This document shows, piece after piece, positions 24,051-37,480 of a stretch of DNA of 64,000 bases; the stretch's first letter is position 1, and each line of letters starts with the position of its first letter. A program made the position numbers and the translations under genes. Origin of the DNA: Lutjanus erythropterus (Eukaryota; Chordata; Actinopteri; Lutjaniformes; Lutjanidae); contig CM034607.1 of the NCBI GenBank assembly GCA_020091685.1, positions 4,316,630-4,380,629 of the forward strand, given 5' to 3'. The notes under the pieces are model-generated. The model was not told the DNA's origin. It did no database searches and worked only from the letters and a program-made list of their open reading frames with translations.

Positions 24051-25179
24051 GTGGATAATTACAACTTTCCTAGTTTTTGGAAATTCAAATCTGGCAAACT
24101 AGACTGAATAATACACACATACAATATGAGATAAGTTTATTTGAAGCTAGTGAGCTTTGTAAAACCATTTGGCAAAAGATGCTACACTAATATCAGAATT
24201 CAGACCCCACATCTTTGTATATTTGTGTTTTTGGACGAAATTTTGTCCACCTTGTCAATATATTTTAGCACTATTTATTTGAGGGGCATAGTGGAAACAA
24301 GTATTGTATTACTGTATTTACAACTACGCCCCTGATTTATATTATAATAATATTAGGTTTTGATGGTCAGTTTAACAACTTATCTACAGTCATTAGAAAT
24401 CAGGGACGTCTAATGTTAGCCGTGGTTATAGCCATACAAGTAGCACAAGGAGCCAAAATCTAAGTGTATCTTTGTAAATGAATATCAAATCTTGGTGTTA
24501 ATATAGGTAGATGATTAAAACAACTTTTACAATTTTACTAGTTTATCCAGAAAGTGATGAGATGATTATATAGAACCCAGTGAGAGCCAAGAAAAACAAG
24601 TGTTAGTCCCATTTTGTTTCCAGTTTGCAGTCTCTACTTCTTGTATTCTGTTTATTAATGCAGTCTTTCCCGCCAATCACTGATGAAACTATGCTTTGCG
24701 TAGCCTTGTTTATCTGCTCCAGACCAGTTAATAGAATCATGGCTAAATTGAATTTTCCTTCTCTTTTTTTCTTTTTGGCTGTATTTCAAAAGTTTGCATC
24801 ACATTTGCGCGACAGGTAGAATCACCTCTAATCAGGCAAAGGCTTCTGGGTAAGAAGTCTTCACAGTGTGTTGTTAGTCCACACTGACTGACCTTATATG
24901 CTTCTCTTGAACTTGACCTGCTGCTCATTTGACTGAGCAGGTTTTAAAGTATTTGCAATGCATTGCAGTGTCAGTTGCCCAGATTTTCTAATACCCGCTT
25001 AAGTTTATAGAATTGATTCATAGTACAATTGTGATAAGTGAGATTGAATTCTCTGCAGATAGTGTCGAGTTCTACCAACCGTAAGGGCAAAGCATCCTGT
25101 TGGAGCTTTGCAGGAGATGAGTGCATATAAAATTAAGCGAAAAAGACGAGTAGTATCTAAAATAGATTCCTGCACTTCA

Positions 25180-25680
25180 TTCCAAAGTGCGGGATAATCC
25201 TCTCATACTTTAACCTTTACGGATGGAAGCCTTCTGTTGTTCCCCTGAGCTTACCCTGAACTTAAAGGGGAAAGGTTCACCATCTTAATGTGCCCTCCTC
25301 AGGTAACACAGAGTAGCCGGGGACATCTGGCTCAAGGCATCATGTCAATCGAGGGCCCGGGGTGAAAGAGATTCCTCACATCCAAAAATTGTTACATGAC
25401 CGGCTGTGAACCCCCGAAGCCTAAAGTAATCAATCAGGCAGGGAATATATCTGTGCAAAAGCCCGCTGCAGGGCTACAGTGGCGAGGTGACACCGACAGA
25501 GAGATCGTGGTCCTGTTTGTAGCTCCATGAGGGAAGAAGTCCATTGTTATCTAAAATAGAAAGGTCTTGTTGTTGTTTACCTCAGCTGCCGGAGGCGATT
25601 ATTTATTCCGTGGAGTATTTACACAGCATAATAAATGTTCTCGTGGACGTACTGCTCCAGCATGTTTTTATTAGAGCGAG
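25180..25680. promoter_or_regulatory. Candidate conserved non-coding block
   Basis: A 500-bp stretch of unique, balanced sequence in an AT-rich intron, with motifs such as AAGTAATCAATCAGG (PBX/HOX-like), CTTTAACC and CAGCTG. It has no coding potential. Inferred from texture only; it is one of the clearest such islands in the intron. Confidence 0.25.
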
Positions 25681-26169
25681 GTTAAAGAGAAAAAGATGCA
25701 ACTGATAAAAAAGACAGCTGGGTAAGTAGATAAATATTTCTATTTGTCTGAAATATATTGTGAATTTTGAAACAACTTAAAATGCATGCACTTAGTTTTA
25801 TGTGCTCAAATTGATGCATTGCAAGGTGCTACTGAAAATACTGAATGAATCTTCTATTAATCTTAAATTTTTAATCTTTTGTTAATACCATAGTATTAAA
25901 AGAAATGCAAAGTAATCTTAAATCAAACTGCACACTCTGGCTTAATTAGACAACTGATTTATTTATTTATTTAAAAGAAAAAATTGCAAAAGTTGAGAAA
26001 AATTTCAAGAAAAATTTCAAGGCAACATGCTGCAATAGATTTTTGAGTCTTTGAAAAAGTTTGACTGACTGCTGATCATCTGTTGATATAATTTAATTTT
26101 CTTCTTAAATAAATAAACTTGAATCTTTGAGTTTAAAAGAAGATGTCGTGCAAAAATTACTGTTCACAG

Positions 26170-26225
26170 CTCACTGTCAACATTTTTTATTTATTTATTT
26201 ATTTATTTGATTTATTTACTTTTTT
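26170..26225. repeat. (TTTA)n simple repeat
   Basis: TTTATTTATTTATTTATTTG with neighbours; A/T-only low-complexity sequence. Confidence 0.85.
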
Positions 26226-27409
26226 GAGTTAATAAAACTCAAAGATTCAAGTTAAAACTTTTTTAGTTTATTTTTTCAAGTTTAAGATTTTGAGTTGGGC
26301 TCAAAATTCCAAAATATTTTTTTGCAGTAAGTGGCCTGGAAGTTGAGTTGTCTCAACTTTTTTTTTTTTACAGCAAACATGTAATAATAATTTGTTCAAT
26401 GCCTTAATTTATTAGTCAAATATTTTTTAAAATGTAAATAATGAATACATGTGCAGTGTAATTACATTGTAATTATAATGAATCTGTCACAGAATTTACA
26501 GATAAATAATAATAAGTATTTAATAGATTAAATTAAGAAAAACACATTAGAAGCTTATACGGAGAGATTGTTAAAAACATAAAAGCTCATAGCATTAATA
26601 CGGTCTGCTCAGACACCAGATTGTTGTATTGACAGGCGTTAAACACTGTCTGATGAACGCTTAACAGTTCGTGTAGCCTTCTAACTGCAAACAAGATTAG
26701 TCGGTGTCCAGGACGTCACCTCTTGAAAAAGTTAAACTGGTATCAAACCCTCTTTGCAAGCAGATTGGCCTCATAGGACCTGCCTCTTACCAGCTGTTGC
26801 ATGTTGACCACATCTACTCATCACACACTCACACTTCAGTGCATTAATGCAGTCAGTAATCCTGCGGTAAGCCTTTTTAACTGTGCATCCAGCCAAATTA
26901 TATCACTTAAACACCGATCATTGTGTTTGGCCTGGCTGTCATTCTCCAGTTTCTACAACCATCCTCAAATACACAATAAGTTCAGACACTGTTCATTTGT
27001 GACATTTAAAATCCAGTTACTGCCTTTGTGTGCACATTCACTGCAGTATGCATTAAAAATGTTCAGTAGTAATTTCTATAAAACAGTCGTAAAACAGCAG
27101 CAAGTTTAAAAGAAAGTGAAACAATTAACAAATTCATTCTAGATTTAGTGCCAGTTAAAGGTTGTTTGAGCATTTTTTGGTAGTAACTCTACTTTTCAAT
27201 TGAATTTTTATACAACCATTTCCACATTCTGGTGAACAATAAATATATAATAAACATATGATCAAATTTAAAAAAAAACACACAAGTCAAATATATATTC
27301 CTAACCCGTTAATGAGTAATGGGACAAATCATGTCATACCAAAACAACTTTAAAAAATATTAATACAAACTTTAATTCCAATTTTTGGTGAGAATTTGTT
27401 CTTTAAGGA

Positions 27410-28010
27410 TTTTTATTCATTTATTTATTTATTTATTGGGATCCCCATTAGCTTATGGCTAAGTTAGCAACTATTCTTCCTGGGATATAGAAAGTAAACA
27501 TATTATCATAATGTAAAACAATTTTAAAATTCAAGGTAAAAGGAGACAAAACAACAAAACCAGTTAACAACAAAATCAACACCAATAAAACTGCCAGTGA
27601 CGACAATTAAGGCATCACGTTCCCACATAGATCTAAAAATATAAGTGAAGCATTTCATTCCGTTCAAAGTAATAATAATAGCACTAAAAACAGCATGTAA
27701 TATGACTGAAAAAATGAAGCAAAATAAACAAAATCTGAGCAAGTAAATATAATTAAGCGGGCAAAACGCTCTACAGCCATGCGGAGGATGGATCAGAACC
27801 GCAGGTTAGCTGGAATCAACCAGTTAGTCCAATACAGTGTAACAAAACATGTCATATATTTTAAAGAGGAGCTGGTGTTCTGTGTCATTAAATACTACTT
27901 TAAACTATTTTAAAAAACAGTTTTGCTTAAATGTGTCATTTCTAATGGCGAATTATTCCATAATTTCATTCCTCTGTACAGATGGAGGTGAGAAACAATC
28001 CTTGATCCAT
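27410..28010. repeat. Old interspersed repeat beginning (TTTA)nGGGATCCCCATTAGC
   Basis: TTTATTGGGATCCCCATTAG followed by CTATTCTTCCTGGG is a motif common in fish retroelement-derived repeats. The remainder is AT-rich, and the 3' limit is uncertain. Confidence 0.4.
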
Positions 28011-29819
28011 GCCGGTTGGCAAGTACAGGACATTAGTTACCTTAAACAATTAAATATTTCTTATAAAACAGAGCAGAGAGATAACCATTGTAAATATGTA
28101 ATTTATAAAATGTTTTGGTTTGCTTTAAGTTTTTTAATTTCTAAACTTGCTCTGTGTCAAAACAGCCTCATCCCAGACAAGAATTCAAACTTCAAACTAT
28201 TTAAAAATGTGCTAAAATCCTTAAAAATCTAAAACTAACAACACCTGCTGATAACATCGGCGTAAAAATGTGCCGTTATAATCATCTTTCTTTTACAATA
28301 ATTTTTTTATGAAAATGTTCAGTCATTTAAAGTTGTGTCCCAGATTTCTGTGAACTCCGTCTGTCTCACTTCCTGGTTTAAAAAAGGCAGGAAAACTGCT
28401 TTGTCCCGATTCTCAATAAATGAGTTATTTGATTTAAAGTCACTTGAAAATTCCAAATACATTGAATCAGATTTCAGGCATTTAGGAGCCTCAGTATGAG
28501 TCTGACCTGAACCGCGTGAGCTTTTGACATCACAGGCCGTGAACTCAGGGGTGCATGCTGGGTGGTTTCTGTCAGTCGCAGCAACCACTGGCTGACCACA
28601 CGGACTAACAATCAGGCCACAGTCAAGCACCACTTCTTTCAGATGACAGGAAGAGCGGACATTTAGCAGATGGCTTCTCCAAGAACAATACACGTGAGTG
28701 CAGTGGACTGAGCACATTTCCAAGATCCCCGAATTAACAAGCAGCCAACTGGCTGAGTGCAAAAGACACAAAACAAACCATCGCAACCTGATGTCACTGT
28801 TTGACAGTTGCAGAGCAAGAGTGATTGTTCTTTTATTTTGCGGTATTTTAGTGTCATTCAGTAATCCTGCCTTAGTATGTGATATTTGATCATATTTTGA
28901 TCACATACCTCAATACCAAACACCACAACATACTGACCATGAGTAACACAAGATTCACTTAAAGACGTGTCGTGTTTAAGAATAAGATTGCATATTAAAT
29001 GAAGTATTTCAAATACACAAGTACAAGCTTGTTAATTTTTTTTTTTTTTCTGCCCAGAAAAATTCAAACAGCATTTGTAAGTAATTTGTGAAAGATTCTG
29101 TCACAAGCACTTTGATCCATGTAAGCCACTGGTCACTGTACCCGTGACCACTGTAAGTGAATTACACTGTAATTAAAAACATATTTAAATACATTTCATT
29201 GAAATAGTACCCATCTCTGCAGAGCTGAAGGAAGTTTGTTCATATGATAGCACTTTTGCCAACTCTGTGAGCCATTCCTGAAAAGAAGGTTCCTCCAGTT
29301 CCTCATTATAATTTGCTCCCCCACTGTGCTGGTCTGAGTCCATGGCTCTACAGTGAGATGTTATTTGAGGATCACTGTGGACATAAAGTCTCAGGCAGAG
29401 CTTAGCATTTCTGTCCCGTGTCCCGCACATGTTGAGACCACATCCCACATTTTGATTGACCACTTCTGCAGGACAGATGCTTTTCTAAAATCTGTCTTTT
29501 ATCCGACAGCAGGAAAGGCTGTCGTCATAGGGCGTGTTTGATGTCAAACAAACTGCGCGGGTCAAGTGTAGCTTTGTCCCCATCTTTGGTCACAACCTGT
29601 GCAGATTTATGTGGACTGTGATGGAATCTACAAAAATCTGCTGCAACAAAAACTGGGAAACTGAACTTTTTTAGGAGAAGATTTAAAAGAAGTAAAGTGC
29701 CAAGAGGCCAGATTTATATTTCCCATACCTGAAATCATTTGAATACTATATATTACTATTACTATATTTATTTTCCGTCTTAAAATTGTCATCCTTTAGA
29801 TTTGTTCAAATCTTTATTA

Positions 29820-30180
29820 TTCTAATTATTACTCCCACTGCACACAGCCTCAGGAGTGTCACCCAGCATTCCTCTGCACGTTCTGTATGTATCTTGAATC
29901 TCAGTCACTTTAATGAGCCACACAGGAAAACGTGTTTATCTTGGCATTTATTGCCAGCAGCGTCTCTCTGTATTTAACATACAGAGGCTTAACGGGTTGA
30001 CCTCTCCATTGCACCTGTTTTTAATGAAGCACTAATCAAGTTTGAGCGTTTGCCAGAGAATAGGTCCAAATAAACAACGGAATCGGACTTCAGGGTGTTC
30101 AGCGATCACAGTGAGGCATCTCACAGACGAGCTGTTAATACTGTGAGGAATCAAAGATGGTCTCACAGAGAAACTGACAG
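29820..30180. promoter_or_regulatory. Candidate conserved non-coding block
   Basis: Unique sequence with words such as AACGGGTTGACCTCTCC (contains a TGACCT nuclear-receptor half-site), CACCTGTTTTTAATG and AAGCACTAATCAAG. No ORF spans it. Inference from texture and motifs. Confidence 0.22.
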
Positions 30181-30549
30181 ACGAGACAAACACAGCTATG
30201 TTGACCACTGTAACTGTAACTGTAACTAATCATTGTTAGTTACAGAAGAACAAGGTTGATTCAAGTTAAGACAACAAATGTTGCGCGGGTTGTTTCCATC
30301 TATATCTATAGTTCTATAGTTATCACTGTGTTGTCAATGAGCACACTGCTTTAAATTTTCACCATGAAGCCCGACTTTATTTTATAGATGTATCTCATTC
30401 TCAACCCATGCCAGTACATTTGCATTTCCCACTATTATAATTATAGTACATATCTAGATATCTCCAAATATGAAATATAACTATATTTATCTTAAATCAT
30501 ATTGTACAAAAGAGTATTAGAGCCAGGCATAAAAATATAAAAAAATATG

Positions 30550-30945
30550 AGAGGAATAAAAGGTTAAGAATGAAGGCAAAATGTTGAGATTAAAATTGAG
30601 TATAGATAATATGATCAGAATGTTAAGAATAAAGTCAGAATGTTTCAAATAAAGTGAAAATCATGAGAACAAAGTTGAAATGTTAAAAATAAATTTGAAA
30701 TGTCAAGGATAAAGTCGGAATCTCAAGAACAATGTCAAAATGTTGAGAATAAAGTTGAAATGTTGATATTAAAGTGGAAATGCCAAGATTAAAAATGTCA
30801 AGAATAAAGTTAAAGTGTTAAAAAATAAAGTCAAAATGTTGAGAATAAAGTTGAGATGTAGAAAATAAAGTTGAAATGTTAAAAATATTGAGAATAAAGT
30901 TGAAATGTTGAGAATAAAGTTGAAATTCTCATCATTTTGACAACA
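30550..30945 (+). repeat. Minisatellite, unit about 20 bp (GAATAAAGTTGAAATGTT)
   Basis: About 18 diverged copies of A-G-AATAAAGTTGAAATGTT. The same unit occurs inverted at 41455-41995 and in two to three copies at 60688-60745. Confidence 0.9.
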
Positions 30946-31889
30946 TTTTCAATAATTTGACTTTATGAAAGATTTCAGTAATCTTCCTCCTCTCATTTTT
31001 CCTCTAATGTCTGGTCCAAATATTTTTCCATTTTAGTCATTCTTGATTTTTTAAAATGTCAATTTGTAATAGAAGTCAGTCATTTATATCGTATGTATAA
31101 ATCCAAAATGAAACTTGTTTTTCATTCGCTCAGGATGATTACTTATTCTGTGAGCCCAGCAGTCTTTCCTCCAACCAGCCATCGTTTGCTACAGCTACAC
31201 ATCACACTTTAAATATAGCAGCACCCACTGGTACTGTGACTACAGCAGCTGAGATACTTTAAGGTGGTGTTTTTTGGAGCTGACAGTGTTCTAAGAATAC
31301 ATTTATCTGATGCTTGAAACACGTTTTTTTTTTTTTTTCAAACAACAGTCTCAGTCTGAGCTTAAGCCTTCATGCTTCTGTTGCCATATGATGTTTTTAG
31401 TTCAGTTTTCCCTGATGCTTGAAGACCAGCTCTAGACTTTGCCTCAAATCTAATATATGTCTGTATAATTATGGTGTTTTACAGACTCACACTGATAATA
31501 CAACCAGTTGTGTTTTCCCTGATGCTTGAAAACTAGTGCCAGATATAAGTCCTTGTAAAGCCATTTTGTTCATTTTCATACATAATTAACATTTGGGGTT
31601 AAGTATACTGTACAGGTCTGTATAGTGCACAAAACACAAACAGACCTGTATAATACAGCTCTGTTTGTGTGCTTTTAGCTTGTGAATGGAAAAAAATATA
31701 TCATGGAAAGGTTTAGACATTTTATCCATGAAAATGTGTTGGAAGCCTGATGTGAACAGGCCTCAAAGATGACAGATGACAGATTTTTACAAAAAAAAAA
31801 AAATAATAATGTGGATACTGGAATTTCAACCAACAAAGGGGGTTGTGGGGTTCAAAGAGCTCTATCAGTCTTCCATCACATTGTCACAC

Positions 31890-32470
31890 ACAATTAATGT
31901 TAGTTGGTAGGACTTTAGAATTACCTTACAAGATAATGTGTTAATGAGACTATATGCATTAATAATAGCATATTAACTCTCAACATGCTGATTGTTAGAT
32001 TATAACAATACGGCTCCCCTCTCTTCTTTCTCTCTGCAGGTGTCACTGTCCAATTAGCTGTTAATAAGTGCATAATAAAAGATTAATTAACCTTAATAAG
32101 CACTGTTCACACGTTAGATCTGGTACACTCAAAATGCATAATTAACTGTTAATAGGTCCATGATAAAGGATTTATTACCCTTAATAAGCTTTGTTCACAC
32201 TTCAGATCTGGTACTTCCAAAATGCATAATTAAGTGTTAATAAGTGCATAATAAAAAGTTAATTAACTTTAATAAGCATTGTTCACACTTTGGGTCTGGC
32301 ACTTCCAAAATGCACAATTAACTGTTAATAAGTCTATAATATAGGATTATATAACCTTAATAAGTATTATTAACAAGTTTCTTATAAGTGCTTATAAATG
32401 TCTTATAAGCTAGCAATAAATATGTTAATTATAATATTCTTAACAGTTACATAGTCTTATTAACACATAT
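31890..32470. repeat. Repeat with about 85-bp internal tandem units
   Basis: Four tandem units, each with AACTGTTAATAAGTGCATAA, TAATTAACCTTAATAAGC and TGTTCACACTT-AGATCTGG. The segment begins after TCTCTCTGCAGGTGTCACTG. The same family lies at 43117-44103, where terminal inverted repeats are clearer. Confidence 0.8.
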
Positions 32471-32579
32471 TTTCTGTTTTCTGTATTTGAGAGAAAGTAA
32501 AATACTTGAGAGTTGAAATATATTGTCATCTAAAATAAAAGCACCTCAGCAGGTGATTATGCTTTTAACTTTAACTATT

Positions 32580-32900
32580 ATAATGACTATGCCATGACGC
32601 TTCATGAAGCCTGTAGGCCTAATTTTTCACAGAAGTGTCAGGTCCATCTCAGCCTGTTTCAGCCAAATGTGCGTCCTTCACATGACACATATGACATTGC
32701 TGTCACGCCGATCATCTTGTGTGTGTTAACTAATGAGATTAAAAAGCCAATGCTCTGCAATCTGACCTGTCACTTTATAATGAGCTGGTTGACACCTTGT
32801 AGTAAGTCGCTTTAACTGTCATATTGCATCATGACACATAATCACTTCAGGATTACAGGATTATCACACCCGGGCTGTAAATAAGTAAACAGGCAGCAAA
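32580..32900. promoter_or_regulatory. Candidate conserved non-coding block with paired GGATTA
   Basis: Unique sequence that ends in two GGATTA words on the + strand (32850-32855 and 32858-32863), 8 bp apart. GGATTA is the core bound by OTX/CRX homeodomain factors, which act in photoreceptors. It lies 5.5 kb before the TRbeta2 first exon. Function is inferred. Confidence 0.3.
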
Positions 32901-33059
32901 AGATGCACAGACTTTTTAAAATGTGTTATTATTCGTGTATCTCAGTGTTGCCATAGGGACTAGGCAGAAGAGGTCATTCAGATATTGTAACAAGATAACA
33001 TATATTTACTGAAACTATATTTACTTTACATTCTGAGCACCATATGACAATACTGAATC

Positions 33060-33260
33060 ATTTCACTGTCACATTTGTTGCAATTGATTAATCATTTCAT
33101 TCATTTTTCAAGCAAAAATGTCAAACATTTGCTGATTCCAGCTTCAAATAAGTGGATTTTTCTGCTTTTCTATGTTATTTCAATATGTTATTTCTACATT
33201 TTATAGAATAAATGATTAATCGTAAAAACAGTCACCATGCAGTAGTGAAAATAATTCTCG
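33060..33260. repeat. AT-rich TIR repeat family, partial copy C
   Basis: Shares TTTTTCAAGCAAAAATGTCA and AACATTTGCTGATTCCAGCT with the copy at 11669. Confidence 0.65.
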
Positions 33261-36219
33261 ATAAAGCTCGATGACAAAAATATATCTGCTAAATGGGAAC
33301 TAGATGGAGACATTAGTGACATTATGTTATGTCACCTGCTGAGGTGGGCTTTCTGCAGGTCAAGTTTTAAAATGTTCAAAATCTGATAATCATGTATCAG
33401 AACATATCTGAAAATGTCTTGAATATGATTTTAACGTGTCTTAAAATAATGAAGTTAATGTTATTCTATAAAGTTGGATTTATTTTAGTCTTAAATGTGT
33501 TTTGGGGAAAATTGTATTGATCACTCAGTAACTACAAACCAAAACCAACATTGAACCCAGAACCTCTAATGCAAAACATATTTTTATGTTTGTATGAATG
33601 TGAAATAGGTCTTCAGTGGTCTTAAAAAGTCTAGAAAATTCAACTTGTTAAAACCTGCAGAAACCCTGCAAACAAGTTAGCAGTAATTTAAAAACAAACT
33701 GAGGCAATCAGGTGCCACAATTTTCTTGAGTTCATAAACTCACTCAGAGTTTATGAAGTTAAAGGTTTTCAGAGCTTAAAAATGTGGATTTGGTTTTGCA
33801 TGTGCTTTTTGAAAACAGTTAAATTAAGATTATTGATTAATCCAACTCAGATATTTTCAGTGGCAATAAGTTATCAGAACAGAATAAATTTTAATTATAT
33901 TTCATGTTCAGTAAACTCAAAATTGTAATAAATAAAAACTTTTTTTTCTTAAAATATTTGTGCTTCAGAGGCCGTTTTAAAAACCTCATTTCCCTCATCA
34001 ATTAAAATAATGAATTTAATTAACACAAAAGAAAGAATATTGTATTGGCACTCAGCATTTTTAAGTTAGCAGAACCCCTAAAGAAACTTTAAATTTCTAC
34101 CTACTTACTACTGATAATTAATTTGAGCATTCAGTTTTACAGTGTGTGTGTGTCAGCTGTGGTTAAAAACTGTGGGCTTGCTCTGGCGCATTTTAAAGGG
34201 GAAATGATGTAATGGGGAACAGTGATTAAATGTGACCAAAGAACATAAAGAACATTAACATGAATAAATCAACAATTGTTGATTGATATTTCTTGGAGTG
34301 CACAAAAAAAAAAAAAGATTCAGGAAAATAAACCCTTCATTTATAAATCAAATTAAAGAGAAAATAAAATTGGGACATTTGGTCAGTGACAAAAATGTCA
34401 AGTCTTGTGGACAACAGTCCATATGAACCCTGATTATCCGTATTTCTTCATAATCCCGGTCACCAGCAGTATTGATCGTGCCTTTTTTCCAAAGACGTGA
34501 CAGGGAGCGTGCAGGCGTGGCGTGTTTCACAGAGTTCAGATGAGTACAAGCAGCAGGGATTTTAAAGCCAAAACTGCACGCATCTTTACTCAGACTTCAC
34601 ACCATGTGCTCACACATCCTCATGTCTGCGTGCCTGTGGTACACTTCTAAAATCTACTAACCCACAATATGTTCTGCCTGTCTGCTGTTTGGTAATCTTA
34701 AGGAGATAAACGGCGTCTGCGTGATCAAATATCACCTGAACTGTCTTTAAAAGAAGCTTGTATCTTCCCTGAAATGCAAAATGAACTGCTGTTATTTAGA
34801 TAAACTTTATGATTTTACTGTCTAATTACTGATTTAAAACATCACTTTTTTAACTCATGAAGATTTGTCTGTTGATCATCAGAGTTTCTTGAGAAGCAGA
34901 GAGGATCTTTGAGATTGGAAATGGAGATGGACATTAGTAGATAGACAGATTCACATGGCAATGACATTCTGGGACCTTCTGGGTTCACAGACTCAACTGT
35001 TGTTGTTGTTGCCAATATGGTGATCTTGTAGTCTTTATACTTAAATAAATACTTTTTGTTATTGTTCTTTTAAAAAACAAAAAACAAACAAAAAAAAAAA
35101 CATCTGCTTATATGTATTTTAGTTTAAAATTAAGTACTGAATACAAATTGTGCAAAAGTACATAATTGACATCCACAATCACACATAAAACAATGTGACA
35201 CATAAATACATATAGTATGAATACTAACCAAGGTACAAGGCTGTGATTATTGACAGATTATTATACCAAAGAGATGATCAATGCAGGGTTGCCATGTCTT
35301 ATGGAATTTCTCAGTGGAACCTCGTTTTTCCAGTTTAAGCATAAACATAGCGTTGCGTAACATCTCTAATCAAAGTAAAGGCGTTTTAAGATAATTATTT
35401 TCTTCTCTGTCTTATTCTCTTTATAATGTATCTTTAATAATCCAGTAATTCAAAGGGAGCTACAGTACAGTGGACTACCTTTGAACCAGTGGTCTCTTCT
35501 CATCTCTAAGAACGTCAAAGCTAAACAGGGCTTCATATAATCTCAACTATACTGTATGTTTTGTAGTAATATTACTAACGCACATTATGATCTGTCTCTA
35601 AACTGAATGACTTATAATCATCAATAGAAAAATATAGAGGTAGAGAGTCGATCAAAGATTTATTATCATTTGAAACAAACAGTACAATCAGAGATAGAGC
35701 AGTGAATAAAAGTTGTAAAAGAAAAAACTATATAATAAGGACTGGTCAGTAAAGTTTAACAGTGAAATGACAGAGCCACAGAAAGCAAAGTCAGTGTAAA
35801 TAATGCAAATGAATATATACACCAAGACATACATCTAGACATGCATATCCATAAAACCCTTGAATTCAGTGAGCATATACTCATCCAAAAAGAAAAGAAC
35901 ATGAAGTGATGATCAATACTCACATCAGAAGCTTGCATACAATTAGTAAATAGACAGAAAAATCTGTTTATAATATCAGAGAGAGTATGAGTACAAATGA
36001 AAAGTGAAAGTAATCACCTAATGACTAAAATCTAACATTAAACAAGCTTGATAAATTAGTTAGAGTTGAATCTAACTAGTTTCTGTTGTCATCAGTAACC
36101 TGAAGTTAACATAAAGTCCTGACAATCACAAACAAACGTCTCCTTTGTTATTCTGTATGTTTTCTGTCAGTTTGTGTGTGTGTGTTTGTGTTCACGCTCA
36201 GCCTGTAGTGACAGCACTG

Positions 36220-36490
36220 AACAAGGACCACAACAGGTTGTTCTCTAAAGGGCTTCACTTTGAGGCAAATACAGCGACCTTGCTACATTATTGAAGAAGG
36301 CATTATGAATCCCCAACCGCCATAAGGCTTATCCCATCCTTATTGATCAGGAAGCCTAATCAATATGGCTGAGTATAGCGGCCCGGTGTCTAGGATAATA
36401 GGTGCATTATCTGAAACAGATCACGCAATGTGTCGCTCAGCGTGCCGCTCGCGTGTCTGACACAGTGGTGAAACAATATTGATTTTGTGA
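36220..36490. promoter_or_regulatory. Candidate conserved non-coding block 1.9 kb before TRbeta2
   Basis: A CpG-containing unique island between AT-rich repeats, with GGCTTATCCC, CTTATTGATCAGG and GCCTAATCAATATGG (homeodomain-like TAATC). It is the most distinct non-coding island close to the TRbeta2 exon. Inference only. Confidence 0.3.
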
Positions 36491-36539
36491 TGTGGAGCTG
36501 TGCTTATTGTTGGCAGAAAAAAGTTTCCAAAGTTTTTTG

Positions 36540-37480
36540 GTTTTTTTTAAAGAAAATAGTTTTATTTCATAAGATTTCAGTTTGAGTAGTAGAGAATGTG
36601 AATAATGTCAAAAAATAAAATCTGTTGCAGTTACAGTACAATACATTTTTAGGATAAATAAGACTAAACTTTATTTTTATTATATGTATATATAGTTTTA
36701 TTACTATTTTAGAAAACAGCTTTATTTTGTAAGATTTCACTATAAATAGTACAGAATGTGAGTAATGTTAAAGAAAAAAAATCACCAATAAAAACCCTCC
36801 ATTGCAATTATGCATAATGCATAGTTTTATTACTATTTTAAAAAATAGTTTTATTTCTTTTTCTCCATATAGATGAATTTTTCTATTTTATTTATCTCTT
36901 CAAACAGTCCCAATCAATCAATCAATCAAAGAGGGAGCAACATTGAAATCTCATTATTTAACTTCACATTATTTTATAAATAGAGCAGAATGTGAATAAT
37001 GTAAAATTATTGCTTGATTTTTATTCATAGTTTTTATTTTATGAAGCACTTTCAGTAGCATGCTTTGTATGAAAGGTGCTATATGAAGAAAGTTTATTAT
37101 TATTATTAATAAAATCAATGAAAACAGTCCATTACAATTACATTAAAATATAATTTAAGATAATTTTTTTAATTAAAAATAAAATTTCATTACATTGATA
37201 ATTGTGTTCACCTGACAGTTTAGATGTATGTACATGTGATAATATGCATAGTTTTATTCCTATTTTAGAAAATGTTTTTATTTAGTAAGATTTCAGTATA
37301 AATACTACAGAATGTGAATAGAATTTCATGGAATTGATGGGACTGTTTAGATGTATGTACATGTTTTTGTATTCATAGTTTTATTCTTATTTTAGATGAA
37401 AAAGAAGATTTTAAATAGAATGGAGTGTTAATAATGACAAAAAACAACAATGAAAACAGTCCAGTGCAATAAATTTTAAA
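36540..37480. repeat. Irregular tandem repeat (TTTCAGTATAAATAGTACAG core)
   Basis: AAGATTTCA-TATAAATAGTACAGAATGTGAATAATG followed by AAAACAGTCCATTACAATTA and ATAGTTTTATT-CTATTTTAG recurs four to five times with irregular spacing. The GTACAGAATGTGAATAATG and AACAGTCCATTACAATTA parts also occur at 40210-40280. Confidence 0.75.

Noticed and set aside
28319-28786. 155-codon minus-strand open frame
   Set aside because: No recognisable domain, no splice or promoter context, and overlapping frames of similar length on both strands; probably chance.
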